DNA of 11,256 nt, from NCBI GenBank assembly GCA_011773795.1, contig WVWW01000174.1:1-11256 (forward strand), given 5' to 3'. The notes beneath the pieces were generated by a model. That model had not been told where the DNA came from. It ran no database searches and saw nothing but the letters and a program-made list of their open reading frames with translations. The position numbers and the translations under genes are program-made. Position 1 is the first letter of the stretch. Each line of letters begins with the position of its first letter. Of the stretch, positions 1 to 8,192 are shown piece by piece. Origin of the DNA: Acidobacteriota bacterium. Its GTDB lineage: Bacteria > Acidobacteriota > Polarisedimenticolia > Polarisedimenticolales > Polarisedimenticolaceae.

Positions 1-99
1 GCGGATCGGGATCCCGAAGGTGCGCCCGCCGAGGAGCTGGTTCACGAAGGTGTGGCGGTGAACCACCTGATTGTGGGCACGTTTCGGAGAGCCGGATAG
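1..99 (+). CDS. Possible 3' end of an unidentified gene (partial)
   Basis: Frame 1 is open from the left edge to a TAG at 97-99 and encodes 32 residues ending in VGTFRRAG. About two thirds of its third codon positions are G or C, which fits coding sequence in this genome, while the second frame stops earlier. I do not recognise the product, and 32 residues are too few to assign a family. The stop codon sits directly against the left end of the inverted-repeat element starting at position 100, so the original reading frame may have been cut short by that insertion. It could equally be non-coding. Confidence 0.3.
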   Translation, partial: ADRDPEGAPAEELVHEGVAVNHLIVGTFRRAG

Positions 100-372
100 C
101 AACGTGGTTCGAAGAATGCGGTCCATTGTTGTCCGGATGCGGACAGACCCGCTGAGCGGGGGCAGGTCGGGCGGCGAGGCGCACCCAGAGTTCCCGGAAA
201 GTGAGGGCGTTTCCGATCGACAGAACTCTGACGGACCGCTTCCGACGAACCGGAATCGAGCCGGTCGATTGAAAGATCGACGGTGGGACCGTTTCTGGCC
301 GTCGCTCCGCCCCGAAAACGATCGCGCGGTCGCCCGCGGGTCCACGCCAGCCGCATTCTTCGAACCACGTTG
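100..372. mobile_element. Candidate MITE-like element bounded by a 22-bp perfect inverted repeat
   Basis: Positions 100-121 are the exact reverse complement of 351-372 (22 of 22 bases), with 229 bases between them. A TA dinucleotide lies just outside each arm (97-98 and 373-374, one base further out on the left), which resembles the TA target duplication of the IS630/Tc1-mariner group, although two bases are weak evidence. The interior has no convincing gene: the open frames across it on both strands start or end inside the arms and mirror each other. It does contain two small perfect hairpins (130-145 and 148-160) and a third at 264-281. It could instead be a structured RNA or a chance intergenic repeat. 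Together with 373-456, where I see nothing clear, this accounts for the long stretch without a gene before carD. Confidence 0.45.
130..160. repeat. Two tandem hairpins inside the inverted-repeat element
   Basis: TGTCCG (130-135) pairs with CGGACA (140-145) around the 4-nt loop GATG. Two bases later CCCGC (148-152) pairs with GCGGG (156-160) around TGA. Both stems are perfect. No T-tract follows, so this is not an intrinsic terminator. Such compact stems are common inside MITE or REP-like elements, but their role here is unknown. Confidence 0.4.
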
Positions 373-456
373 TACTGGAAGAGCAAGAAGCTCCATTAAA
401 CGCCGTCGCAGTTCCTCCGGGGAGCGTCCCAAAAAGGGCGGAACCGCCATAAGTTG

Positions 457-485
457 TTGACAAAACGTATAATTATCGATATCCT
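457..485 (+). promoter_or_regulatory. Sigma-70 type promoter for carD
   Basis: A perfect -35 hexamer TTGACA (457-462) is followed by 17 bases and TATCCT (480-485), a 4/6 match to TATAAT. Transcription would begin near 492, giving a leader of about 55 nt before the TTG start at 547. A better-looking TATAAT at 468-473 lies only 5 bases after TTGACA and cannot pair with it. It would need a -35 near 445-450, where there is none. Confidence 0.6.
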
Positions 486-536
486 GTTCGAGATCCCCAG
501 TGGCAAAACCCCCTACATCCGCCACGCCTTTCTTCC

Positions 537-541
537 GGAGG
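537..541 (+). promoter_or_regulatory. Ribosome binding site that fixes the carD TTG start
   Basis: GGAGG at 537-541 lies 5 nt before the TTG at 547. The upstream in-frame start at 454 would place the initiation codon within the promoter and has no comparable Shine-Dalgarno sequence. Confidence 0.65.
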
Positions 542-546
542 CCCCT

Positions 547-1059
547 TTGAATTTCAAGGTCGGTGACAAGGTCGTTTACCCCAACCACGGCGTCGGGGTC
601 ATCGAGGACGTTCGGCGCCGAGCGATCGGTGACGTCGAGACGTCGTTCTACAGCCTGCGCATCCTCTCCACGGACTCCACGGTCATGGTTCCCGTGGAAA
701 ACGTCGCCGCGGTGGGCCTGCGCAAGCTGCTCAGCCGCCGCGAGTCGAACCGCGTCCTGAAGGTCCTGCGCGAGAGCGAGATCGCGACGTACGACGACTG
801 GAAGGGGCGCTTCCAGGCCAATTCGGACAAGATGCGCACCGGCGACATCCGTGCCGTGGCCGAGGTGCTCAAGAGCCTGACCATGCTCAACGAGGTCAAG
901 CCGCTCTCCTACCGCGAGCGCAAGATGCTCGACCGCGCCCGTTTTCTCCTGATTTCGGAGCTGGCGGAGGCGACCGGCAAGGAAGCCGAAGTCGTCGAGA
1001 CCCAGGTGGACGACGCCCTGTCCGAGGGGCTCAAGAGCATCAAGTCGGTCGAGCACTAG
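547..1059 (+). CDS. carD: CarD/CdnL family RNA-polymerase-binding transcription regulator
   Basis: The 170-residue product binds the RNA polymerase beta subunit and stabilises the open promoter complex, as shown for mycobacterial CarD and Myxococcus CdnL. Residues 3-60 form the RNAP-interaction domain, beginning FKVGDKVVYPNHGVGVIE. Residues about 65-165 are the helical DNA-binding domain with TYDDWKGRF. Starting at TTG 547 places this Trp at residue 85, the number of the key wedge Trp (W85) in Mycobacterium tuberculosis CarD, and makes the N-terminus co-linear with that protein. Arg25 is also shared. A longer in-frame start at 454 overlaps the promoter and adds residues absent from the family. 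The gene is followed by its own strong terminator and appears monocistronic. The family call is secure; target promoters cannot be inferred. Confidence 0.93.
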   Translation: MNFKVGDKVVYPNHGVGVIEDVRRRAIGDVETSFYSLRILSTDSTVMVPVENVAAVGLRKLLSRRESNRVLKVLRESEIATYDDWKGRFQANSDKMRTGDIRAVAEVLKSLTMLNEVKPLSYRERKMLDRARFLLISELAEATGKEAEVVETQVDDALSEGLKSIKSVEH

Positions 1060-1087
1060 TCCCGGATTCCAATGATTCGTAAGATCG

Positions 1088-1120
1088 GGCCCGGCGGAAC
1101 CCCGCCGGGCCTTTTCGTTT
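1088..1120 (+). terminator. Intrinsic terminator of carD
   Basis: A perfect 10-bp GC stem (1088-1097 with 1102-1111) closes a 4-nt loop AACC and is followed by TTTTCGTTTT. It starts 28 nt after the carD stop and ends just before the rqcH ribosome binding site, so rqcH needs read-through or a promoter inside carD. Confidence 0.9.
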
Positions 1121-1132
1121 TCGGGGAGACGG

Positions 1133-2854
1133 ATGGACAACTTCGTGTTGACCACGGTGGCCAGGGTCCTTGACCAGGGCTTGCGCGGGCACGTCCTCGA
1201 CGACGTCCAGCAGGATTCGATCCAACGGTTTCGACTACGCTGGGAATCCGGGGGGCGGCGCCGGTCGACCGCGATCTCCATGCAACCGGAAGAGCCCTGG
1301 ATCGCACGACCGTGCCGGCGTAGGGAGCCGGCCCGTTTTCCCCGCGGCCGCTTTGCCCGGGAGTTCCTGAAGACCTGTCGCGGTGCCCGGCTCGACACCG
1401 TGGTCAAGCCCAGCGCCGACCGGCGCATCGAGATGCGCTTCGCGGAGGGCCACACGCTCGTGGTGGAGCTGGCCGTCCACGGGGCCAACCTCGTGCTCGT
1501 CGACGCCCGAGGGTGCGTCCTCGGCAGTCTTCGGCGCCCACGCAAGGCCCACGATCGGGTCACGGCAGGCCAGCTCTATCGGCCACCGGATCTTCCCGCC
1601 GGTGTGGCGGATCCGTTCGCGAACACCGCAGCCGAGATCGACGCCGTGTTGCAGCGTCATCTCGAACGCGGCGAGCCGCTCTTCGAATCGACACGGCGGC
1701 ACCTCTTCGGGGTCGGATCGCCCGCGGCGACCCTGATCGGCGAGGAGGCCTCCGCCACGGGGCGCACCCATGGGACGATCCTGGCCGATCGGATCGCGCG
1801 GCTCCGCGAGGGCCGCCTCGAACCGATGATCGAGGCCAGGGCAGGGGAGACGGCCGCCGATCTCGATCCCGAAGAAGCGACGCTGTGGCCCTGGCAGCCC
1901 GAACGGGAGCCGCATCCCGGCCGTGCATGGCTCCGCGGGGGCGACGCCGCGGAGACGGCCGGCTGGTGGCACGAGGCGCGTGATGCACGCCGCGAGTCCG
2001 CGCTGCGCAGGCGGGCGCTGGTTCAGATCGTGCGCGGCGAGGCATCCCGGATCCACCAGGCCGTTCGCAAATGCGAGCGGGATCTCCAGGGGTTCGAGGA
2101 CCCCGAGCGCTACCGACGCCAGGGCGAGGCGCTCCTGGCCGGCCTGACCCGGGCGCGACGGATCGGAACGAGCCTTTCCGTGCCGGATCCCCGCGATCCC
2201 GATGGCCCCGACCTGGTGATCCCGGCGCCCGCCGCTCTACCGCCGGCCAAGGTGGCCGAGCGCCTCTTCGCGCGTCACCGGCGCGCGGTTCGTGGGCGTG
2301 AGCGCGCGCAGGATCGGTTGGACGGTCTCCGCCGTCGCGAGCGGGAGTTGGCGGACCTGGAACGACGATTCGACGAGGAGACCTGGAGCGAGGAGAGAGT
2401 CACGGCCGACATGCGGGCGCTGGGTCTACCGGTCGCCCTCGAACCGGACACCCGCGCGGGCCGCGAGGCCTTCCGCCGCGGGAAACCACGGATGGAGGGC
2501 GTGCGACTCTATTACGCCTCGTCGGGGGAGATGATCCTGGCGGGCAAGGGTGGGCGCGAGAATCACCGGCTGACCTTCAAGCTGGCGGCCCCACACGATT
2601 TCTGGCTCCACGCCCTGGACGTCCGCGGCGCCCACGTGATCCTGCGCAACGAGACGCGCGCATCGAAACCGGGGCCGGCGCTGGCCGAGGCCGCGGCCGT
2701 CGCGGCCTTTCACAGCCAGGCGGCCACGCAACCCCTGGTCGACGTCCAGTGGACGGCCCGCAAGAACGTCAAGAAGCCCCGCGGCGCCCCGCCGGGCACG
2801 GTCGTGCTCAAGCGCTTCGAGACGATCCGCGTCCGGCCCGGACTGCCCACGTAG
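1133..2854 (+). CDS. rqcH: RqcH/NEMF-family (NFACT) ribosome-associated quality control protein
   Basis: The 573-residue length is typical of bacterial RqcH. These proteins bind stalled 50S subunits carrying peptidyl-tRNA and recruit tRNA-Ala to add C-terminal alanine tails that mark the chain for degradation. The N-terminal NFACT-N domain includes Asp96-Arg97, which fall where the D97/R98 pair needed for tailing lies in Bacillus subtilis RqcH. A helix-hairpin-helix-like stretch (LFGVGSPAATLIGEEA) follows, then a charged coiled-coil region (about 285-440) with the family pattern ERYRRQGEALLAGL. NFACT-R occupies about 460-566 with GKGGRENHRLTFK, HDFWLHALDVRGAHVIL and KKPRGAPPG. The ATG has GGGGAG 4 nt upstream. 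Older annotations call this family fibronectin-binding protein or DUF814. It stands alone between carD and the lon operon; Lon or Clp proteases would be the expected destination of tagged chains. Confidence 0.9.
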   Translation: MDNFVLTTVARVLDQGLRGHVLDDVQQDSIQRFRLRWESGGRRRSTAISMQPEEPWIARPCRRREPARFPRGRFAREFLKTCRGARLDTVVKPSADRRIEMRFAEGHTLVVELAVHGANLVLVDARGCVLGSLRRPRKAHDRVTAGQLYRPPDLPAGVADPFANTAAEIDAVLQRHLERGEPLFESTRRHLFGVGSPAATLIGEEASATGRTHGTILADRIARLREGRLEPMIEARAGETAADLDPEEATLWPWQPEREPHPGRAWLRGGDAAETAGWWHEARDARRESALRRRALVQIVRGEASRIHQAVRKCERDLQGFEDPERYRRQGEALLAGLTRARRIGTSLSVPDPRDPDGPDLVIPAPAALPPAKVAERLFARHRRAVRGRERAQDRLDGLRRRERELADLERRFDEETWSEERVTADMRALGLPVALEPDTRAGREAFRRGKPRMEGVRLYYASSGEMILAGKGGRENHRLTFKLAAPHDFWLHALDVRGAHVILRNETRASKPGPALAEAAAVAAFHSQAATQPLVDVQWTARKNVKKPRGAPPGTVVLKRFETIRVRPGLPT

Positions 2855-2891
2855 CGGCCGTTTCAGGCCGGATCGGCTCCAACCTTGCCCG

Positions 2892-2925
2892 GTTTTTCGA
2901 AAACCTGAGCAGGATTTCTCAAAAC
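2892..2925. promoter_or_regulatory. 34-bp imperfect dyad upstream of the lon-operon promoter (candidate operator)
   Basis: Two 16-nt arms (2892-2907 and 2910-2925) match as inverted repeats at 13 of 16 positions around a 2-nt centre AG. The inner four pairs and the outer five pairs are perfect. It is AT-richer than its surroundings and lies 15 nt upstream of the -35 hexamer, a plausible place for an activator or a repressor. It lacks a 3' T-run on either side, so it is a poor terminator for rqcH. No known regulator motif was recognised. Confidence 0.4.
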
Positions 2926-2940
2926 TATCGCCGTTTCGTG

Positions 2941-2970
2941 TTGACCCCCGGCTCGGCCCTGCCCTAGATT
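2941..2970 (+). promoter_or_regulatory. Sigma-70 type promoter of the membrane protein-nrdR-hsp20-lon operon
   Basis: TTGACC (2941-2946) and TAGATT (2965-2970) are separated by 18 nt. They match TTGACA at 5/6 and TATAAT at 4/6. The start point would be near 2977, only a few bases before the ATG at 2981. There is no clear Shine-Dalgarno sequence before that ATG, so the first gene may be translated from a nearly leaderless mRNA. Confidence 0.5.
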
Positions 2971-2980
2971 CAGCGACGCC

Positions 2981-4021
2981 ATGCAGTTGCGCGACCTCGC
3001 GAAGTACGTTTTCGGGCTTTTTCTGGCCGTCGTCCTGATGGTCTGGGTGTTTCGCGGCACCGACCCCGCGACGCTCTGGGGGGAGATCCGGAACGCCTCG
3101 ATCCTGGGACTCTTGCTGGGTGGCGCGCTCAACTTCGGGCACAACATCTTTCGCGTCCTGCGTTGGCGCGTCCTGCTCACCCCGTTGCGACGCGACATCG
3201 GTTTTCGGCCGATGTTCTCGGCCGTGGTCCTCGGTTACATGACCAGCTGGATCGTCCCCGGCCGGCTGGGCGAGCTGGTCCGGCCGATGCTGCTCTCCGG
3301 GCGCGAGGATCTGGCCCTGGGCCCGGTGGTCGGATCGATCGTGGCCGATCGCGTGCTCGACATCGTGGCCATCGCTTTCCTGTTTGCCCTCGGCATCCTG
3401 ACCACCCCGTTGACGGTCGAGGCCGCCGAGCACGCGGCGCTGCTGCGGTTCGGCGCCGTGATCATGACGGCCGCCGCGACGGCCGTCCTCGTCGTCATGG
3501 TCGCCGCGTCCGTCATGGGAGACCGGTTGGCGCGGTGGTTCGCCCGGCGCGGCCGGGTGCTGCGTTGGCTCGGGCGGGCGGCGGTGTCGCTGGCGCACGG
3601 TGCGGGCGCCTTCCGTTCGGTGCGCGCGATCGTTCTGCTTCTGCTGCACTCCGTCGCCGCCTGGAGCATGATCGCGGCCGGCACCTGGATCTGCATCCGC
3701 GCCGCCGGCGCGGACGTATCGGCCGGAACGGTCCTGGTGATCCTCCCGATGCTCGTGCTCGGCGTGGCCGTACCCACACCGGCCGGGGCGGGCGGGTACC
3801 ACGGAGCGATGAAGGCCGGGTTGCTGCTCTTCGGCGTCTCGCAGGTCACCGCGGTCAGCGCCGGGTTGCTGGCGCATATGATGATGACGGTCCCGGTCAT
3901 CGTGACCGGTGTGGTGTTGCTCTGGACGGAAAAAGTCCGCTGGAGCGATCTGATCGCCGCCGCTCGCCGGCTCCGCCGGCTCGGCGACGAGTCGGCGACT
4001 CGACTGGAGGGGGTCTCGTGA
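2981..4021 (+). CDS. LPG-synthase transmembrane-region / flippase-like integral membrane protein
   Basis: This 346-residue polytopic inner-membrane protein has about eight hydrophobic segments (roughly 8-24, 40-56, 76-92, 119-142, 153-179, 214-238, 248-266 and 289-315). Family signatures are WIVPGRLGELVRP (90-102), VADRVLD (121-127) and the glycine-rich PTPAGAGGYHGAMKAG (265-280). These belong to the lysylphosphatidylglycerol synthetase/UPF0104 membrane domain, the flippase-like half of MprF. The soluble aminoacyl-transferase half is absent, so lysinylation of lipids is not supported; lipid or glycolipid handling in the membrane is the cautious inference. The gene heads the lon operon and its TGA overlaps the nrdR GTG by 4 nt. 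The C-terminus is basic and cytoplasmic-looking. The substrate is unknown. Confidence 0.8.
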   Translation: MQLRDLAKYVFGLFLAVVLMVWVFRGTDPATLWGEIRNASILGLLLGGALNFGHNIFRVLRWRVLLTPLRRDIGFRPMFSAVVLGYMTSWIVPGRLGELVRPMLLSGREDLALGPVVGSIVADRVLDIVAIAFLFALGILTTPLTVEAAEHAALLRFGAVIMTAAATAVLVVMVAASVMGDRLARWFARRGRVLRWLGRAAVSLAHGAGAFRSVRAIVLLLLHSVAAWSMIAAGTWICIRAAGADVSAGTVLVILPMLVLGVAVPTPAGAGGYHGAMKAGLLLFGVSQVTAVSAGLLAHMMMTVPVIVTGVVLLWTEKVRWSDLIAAARRLRRLGDESATRLEGVS

Positions 4022-4476
4022 ACTGTCCGTTCTGCGCCCATCCGAAGGACAAGGTGGTCGATTCGCGGGAAGCGAACAACGGCGAGGCCATCCGCCGCCG
4101 CCGCGAGTGCCTCGCCTGCGGGCGGCGCTTCACCTCCTACGAGCGGATCGAGGAGATCCCGTACCTGGTGATCAAGAAGGACGGGCGCCGCGAGGCGTTC
4201 GACCGCGCCAAGCTGACCGCCGGGCTGCACACCGCCTGCGAGAAGCGGCCGGTCTCGGCGAAGGCCATCGAGGCGGTCGTCGACGAGATCGAGGCGATGG
4301 TCCACGACAGCCCGGAGCGCGAGGTCGAGGCCCGAGTCGTCGGCGAACGGGTCATGGAAAAGCTCAAAGAGCTCGACAAGGTCGCCTACGTGCGCTTCGC
4401 CTCGGTCTATCGACGATTCGAGGACGTCCAGGAATTCATGTCCGAACTGCGTGATCTGTTGGAGACCCGCAAGTAA
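4018..4476 (+). CDS. nrdR: NrdR, zinc-ribbon/ATP-cone repressor of ribonucleotide reductase genes
   Basis: The 152-residue product has the normal NrdR length. A four-cysteine zinc ribbon is formed by Cys3, Cys6, Cys31 and Cys34 (MNCPFC and ECLACGRRF), with the usual VVDSR and RRRREC segments between. An ATP-cone domain follows at about 49-139, beginning YLVIKKDGRREAFDRAKL and ending VAYVRFASVYRRF. In the known family, (d)ATP binding to the cone controls oligomerisation and binding to NrdR boxes before nrd operons; no nrd gene or NrdR box is visible here. The GTG start has GGAGG (4006-4010) 7 nt upstream and overlaps the previous stop codon, so translation is probably coupled. Confidence 0.96.
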   Translation: MNCPFCAHPKDKVVDSREANNGEAIRRRRECLACGRRFTSYERIEEIPYLVIKKDGRREAFDRAKLTAGLHTACEKRPVSAKAIEAVVDEIEAMVHDSPEREVEARVVGERVMEKLKELDKVAYVRFASVYRRFEDVQEFMSELRDLLETRK

Positions 4477-4494
4477 CCCTCGCGGGTCAGGGAG
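4464..4494 (+). promoter_or_regulatory. Hairpin across the nrdR stop, next to the hsp20 Shine-Dalgarno
   Basis: GACCCGC (4464-4470) pairs perfectly with GCGGGTC (4482-4488) around an 11-nt loop containing the nrdR stop codon. The hsp20 Shine-Dalgarno GGGAG is at 4490-4494. A competing short helix can form between CCCT (4477-4480) and AGGG (4489-4492), which would hide that site. The two folds exclude each other. There is no T-tract, so this is not a terminator. A role in stability or translation control is speculative. Confidence 0.35.
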
Positions 4495-4501
4495 CGAAGC
4501 C

Positions 4502-4941
4502 GTGCAGAAAACAATGGGACCGTTGATGGAGGTGGCGCGGATCCAGAGCGAGATCAACCGCCTGTTCGACAACCTGCTGGATCTCGAGGACTCACCCGGC
4601 GGCGCCGGCAACTGGATGCCCAACGCGGACATCCTCGAGACCGAAGACACGCTGGTGCTCAAGGTCGAGCTGCCGGGCGTGGCACCCGAGAAGCTGCGCC
4701 TCTCGGTTCACGGGGGCAACGTGATCCTGCGTGGCGAGAAGAACCGGCCGGTCGCCGAAGGCGCGGTCGAGTTCCACGCCGCGGAACGCCAGTTCGGTCA
4801 GTTCAAGCGCGTGATCCAGCTCGGTGTTCCGGTCAACACGAGGCAGGCCACCGCCGAGCTGAACAACGGCTTGCTCGAGGTGCGTTTTCCGAAAGTTCCC
4901 AATCGCCGAGGCGAGGAAGTGCCGATCGAGGTGAGCGGCAA

Positions 4942-4945
<4 letters not shown>
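4502..4945 (+). CDS. Hsp20/alpha-crystallin family small heat shock protein
   Basis: The 147-residue product would be an ATP-independent holdase that keeps unfolding proteins soluble for refolding or for proteases. The alpha-crystallin domain spans about 38-140. It starts at WMPNADILET, has LKVELPGVAPEKLRLSV in the middle, and ends with the signature ELNNGLLEVRFPK. The C-terminal tail carries an I-x-V motif (Ile142-Glu-Val144), which in this family docks subunits into oligomers. The GTG at 4502 is preferred because GGGAG lies 7 nt upstream; ATG codons at 4514 and 4526 are alternatives. Its stop overlaps the lon ATG by 4 nt (ATGA), so holdase and protease are produced together. No CIRCE element or clear heat-shock promoter is seen. 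Confidence 0.93.
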
Positions 4946-7353
<2,408 letters not shown>

Positions 7354-7377
7354 TCGCCGGACAGGAGAATCGCTTCG

Positions 7378-7412
7378 AAAGGCGCGGAAATCCAACCTTC
7401 CGCGCCTTTTTT
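7378..7412 (+). terminator. Intrinsic terminator of the lon operon
   Basis: GGCGCGGAA (7381-7389) pairs perfectly with TTCCGCGCC (7398-7406) around an 8-nt loop. It is followed by six T (7407-7412), and flanking A residues (7378-7380) can extend the stem. It lies 25 nt after the lon stop. Confidence 0.93.
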
Positions 7413-7437
7413 GTGGCCACGGGCCCATCCGTGGCGG

Positions 7438-7467
7438 CTGGCTCGCCCCGGCCCCGGCCGGTATCAT
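7438..7467 (+). promoter_or_regulatory. Possible promoter of the sigma-factor/secretion operon
   Basis: TATCAT (7462-7467) matches TATAAT at 5/6. CTGGCT (7438-7443), 18 nt upstream, is a weak -35 (3/6). Transcription would start near 7474, giving a leader of about 128 nt with two hairpins. A possible ECF-style alternative, GGAAGC (7525-7530) with GGTCGG (7547-7552) at 16-nt spacing, would allow autoregulation but is equally unproven. Confidence 0.3.
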
Positions 7468-7475
7468 GAGCGCCC

Positions 7476-7500
7476 AGCCAAAAGCGTGATTCTTCTGGCT
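7476..7500 (+). promoter_or_regulatory. First hairpin in the sigma-factor leader
   Basis: AGCCAAAAG (7476-7484) pairs with CTTCTGGCT (7492-7500) at 8 of 9 positions, with one A-C mismatch, around a 7-nt loop. It is followed by TTCTT, so it might act as a weak terminator or attenuator as well as a structured 5' end. Confidence 0.35.
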
Positions 7501-7539
7501 TTCTTGGCACTAGACGTGGGCCTGGGAAGCGTCGTACCA

Positions 7540-7569
7540 CCCTCGAGGTCGGAGGCCTCGACCCGAGGG
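7540..7569 (+). promoter_or_regulatory. Second, strong hairpin just upstream of the sigma-factor gene
   Basis: CCCTCG (7540-7545) pairs with CGAGGG (7564-7569). Inside this, after a single bulged A (7546), GGTCG (7547-7551) pairs with CGACC (7559-7563) around a 7-nt loop. That makes 11 base pairs with one bulge, 32 nt before the ATG at 7602. There is no T-tract after it. It may be an mRNA control structure or a protein-binding dyad; no riboswitch family was recognised. Confidence 0.45.
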
Positions 7570-7601
7570 GTGTGCCCTTCGGGGAGGGGCGAGTTGGAGC
7601 G

Positions 7602-8192
7602 ATGCGGGACGAGCCGCAGCTAATCCGTGACGCTTCAGCCGGCGATCGAGCGGCGTTTGACGAGTTGGTTCGTCTCAAACGCGAGCGCGTGGTCCGTACG
7701 GCCTTCCAGGTCACGGGTGACCTGGACGACGCGATGGACGTGGCCCAGAGCGTCTTCATCAAGCTGTGGCAAGGGTTGGACCGTTACGACTCGCGCCGCC
7801 GCTTCGACACGTGGTTGTACAGGGTGACCGTCAACGCCGCCATCGATTTCATCCGCGGACGCGGGCCGAAGGGAACGATCCAGCCGCTGCCGGACGATCC
7901 CACGGACCACCTCGCCGTGGACGAGCCGGAGATCGAAGCACGTCTCGATCTCGGTACGTTGCAGGAAGCGTTCTCCCGGCTGGCCGGGGGACTCGCTCCC
8001 AAGCAACGCGCGGCGTTCGTGCTGCGAGAGATCGAGGGGCTGGACACGGCGGAGGTCGCGCGTGTGATGGGCGTTGCCGAGTCGACGGTGCGCAACCATC
8101 TGTTCCAGGCGCGCAAGACGCTCAAGGCGGGCCTCGAACGCGACTACCCCGACCTGGTGCCGACCCCGGCAAACAAGAAGACGAAGGAATGA
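7602..8192 (+). CDS. ECF-type (RpoE-like) RNA polymerase sigma factor
   Basis: This 196-residue two-domain sigma-70 family protein directs RNA polymerase to a small set of promoters. Region 2 covers about 19-88 (DVAQSVFIKLWQGLDRY, then FDTWLYRVTVNAAIDFIR). Region 4 covers about 127-178, with the helix-turn-helix at 148-168 (LDTAEVARVMGVAESTVRNH). Regions 1 and 3 are absent, as expected for ECF factors. The ATG at 7602 is chosen because it starts just before the conserved LIRDASAGDRAAFDELV segment. The site GGAG (7596-7599) is only 2 nt away, so initiation is not ideal, and GTG 7572 would add 10 residues across a predicted leader. The stop overlaps the start of an anti-sigma gene, the classic arrangement for a sequestered sigma factor. 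Confidence 0.92.
   Translation: MRDEPQLIRDASAGDRAAFDELVRLKRERVVRTAFQVTGDLDDAMDVAQSVFIKLWQGLDRYDSRRRFDTWLYRVTVNAAIDFIRGRGPKGTIQPLPDDPTDHLAVDEPEIEARLDLGTLQEAFSRLAGGLAPKQRAAFVLREIEGLDTAEVARVMGVAESTVRNHLFQARKTLKAGLERDYPDLVPTPANKKTKE

Noticed and set aside
101..121. Possible tRNA T-arm because of GGTTCGAA
   Set aside because: The flanking bases do not form a T-stem and no acceptor, D or anticodon arms can be drawn nearby; the string belongs to the inverted repeat.
42..460. Open frames on both strands in the first 460 bases
   Set aside because: They share mirrored peptide pieces (such as NVVRRM and FFEPRC) because they read through the inverted repeat; no protein family is recognisable.
468..473. 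Perfect TATAAT as carD -10 box
   Set aside because: It sits only 5 nt after TTGACA and has no usable -35 at 16-18 nt upstream; TATCCT at 480-485 fits the spacing better.
2855..2870. CGGCC/GGCCG hairpin after rqcH as terminator
   Set aside because: The stem is only 5 bp and no T-tract follows, so it is not supported as an intrinsic terminator.
2426..3877. 483-codon minus-strand frame covering the end of rqcH and the membrane protein
   Set aside because: Low-complexity, Gln/Arg/Asp/His-rich translation antisense to two recognisable genes; it also crosses their promoter region.
3163..4017. Long N-terminal extension of the NrdR frame
   Set aside because: The Arg/Ala-rich extension is the shadow frame of the membrane protein gene. 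GTG 4018 with GGAGG gives a standard NrdR.
7505..7522. Sigma-54-like TGGCAC element upstream of the sigma gene
   Set aside because: The -12 element TTGC is not present at the required spacing (GTGG instead).
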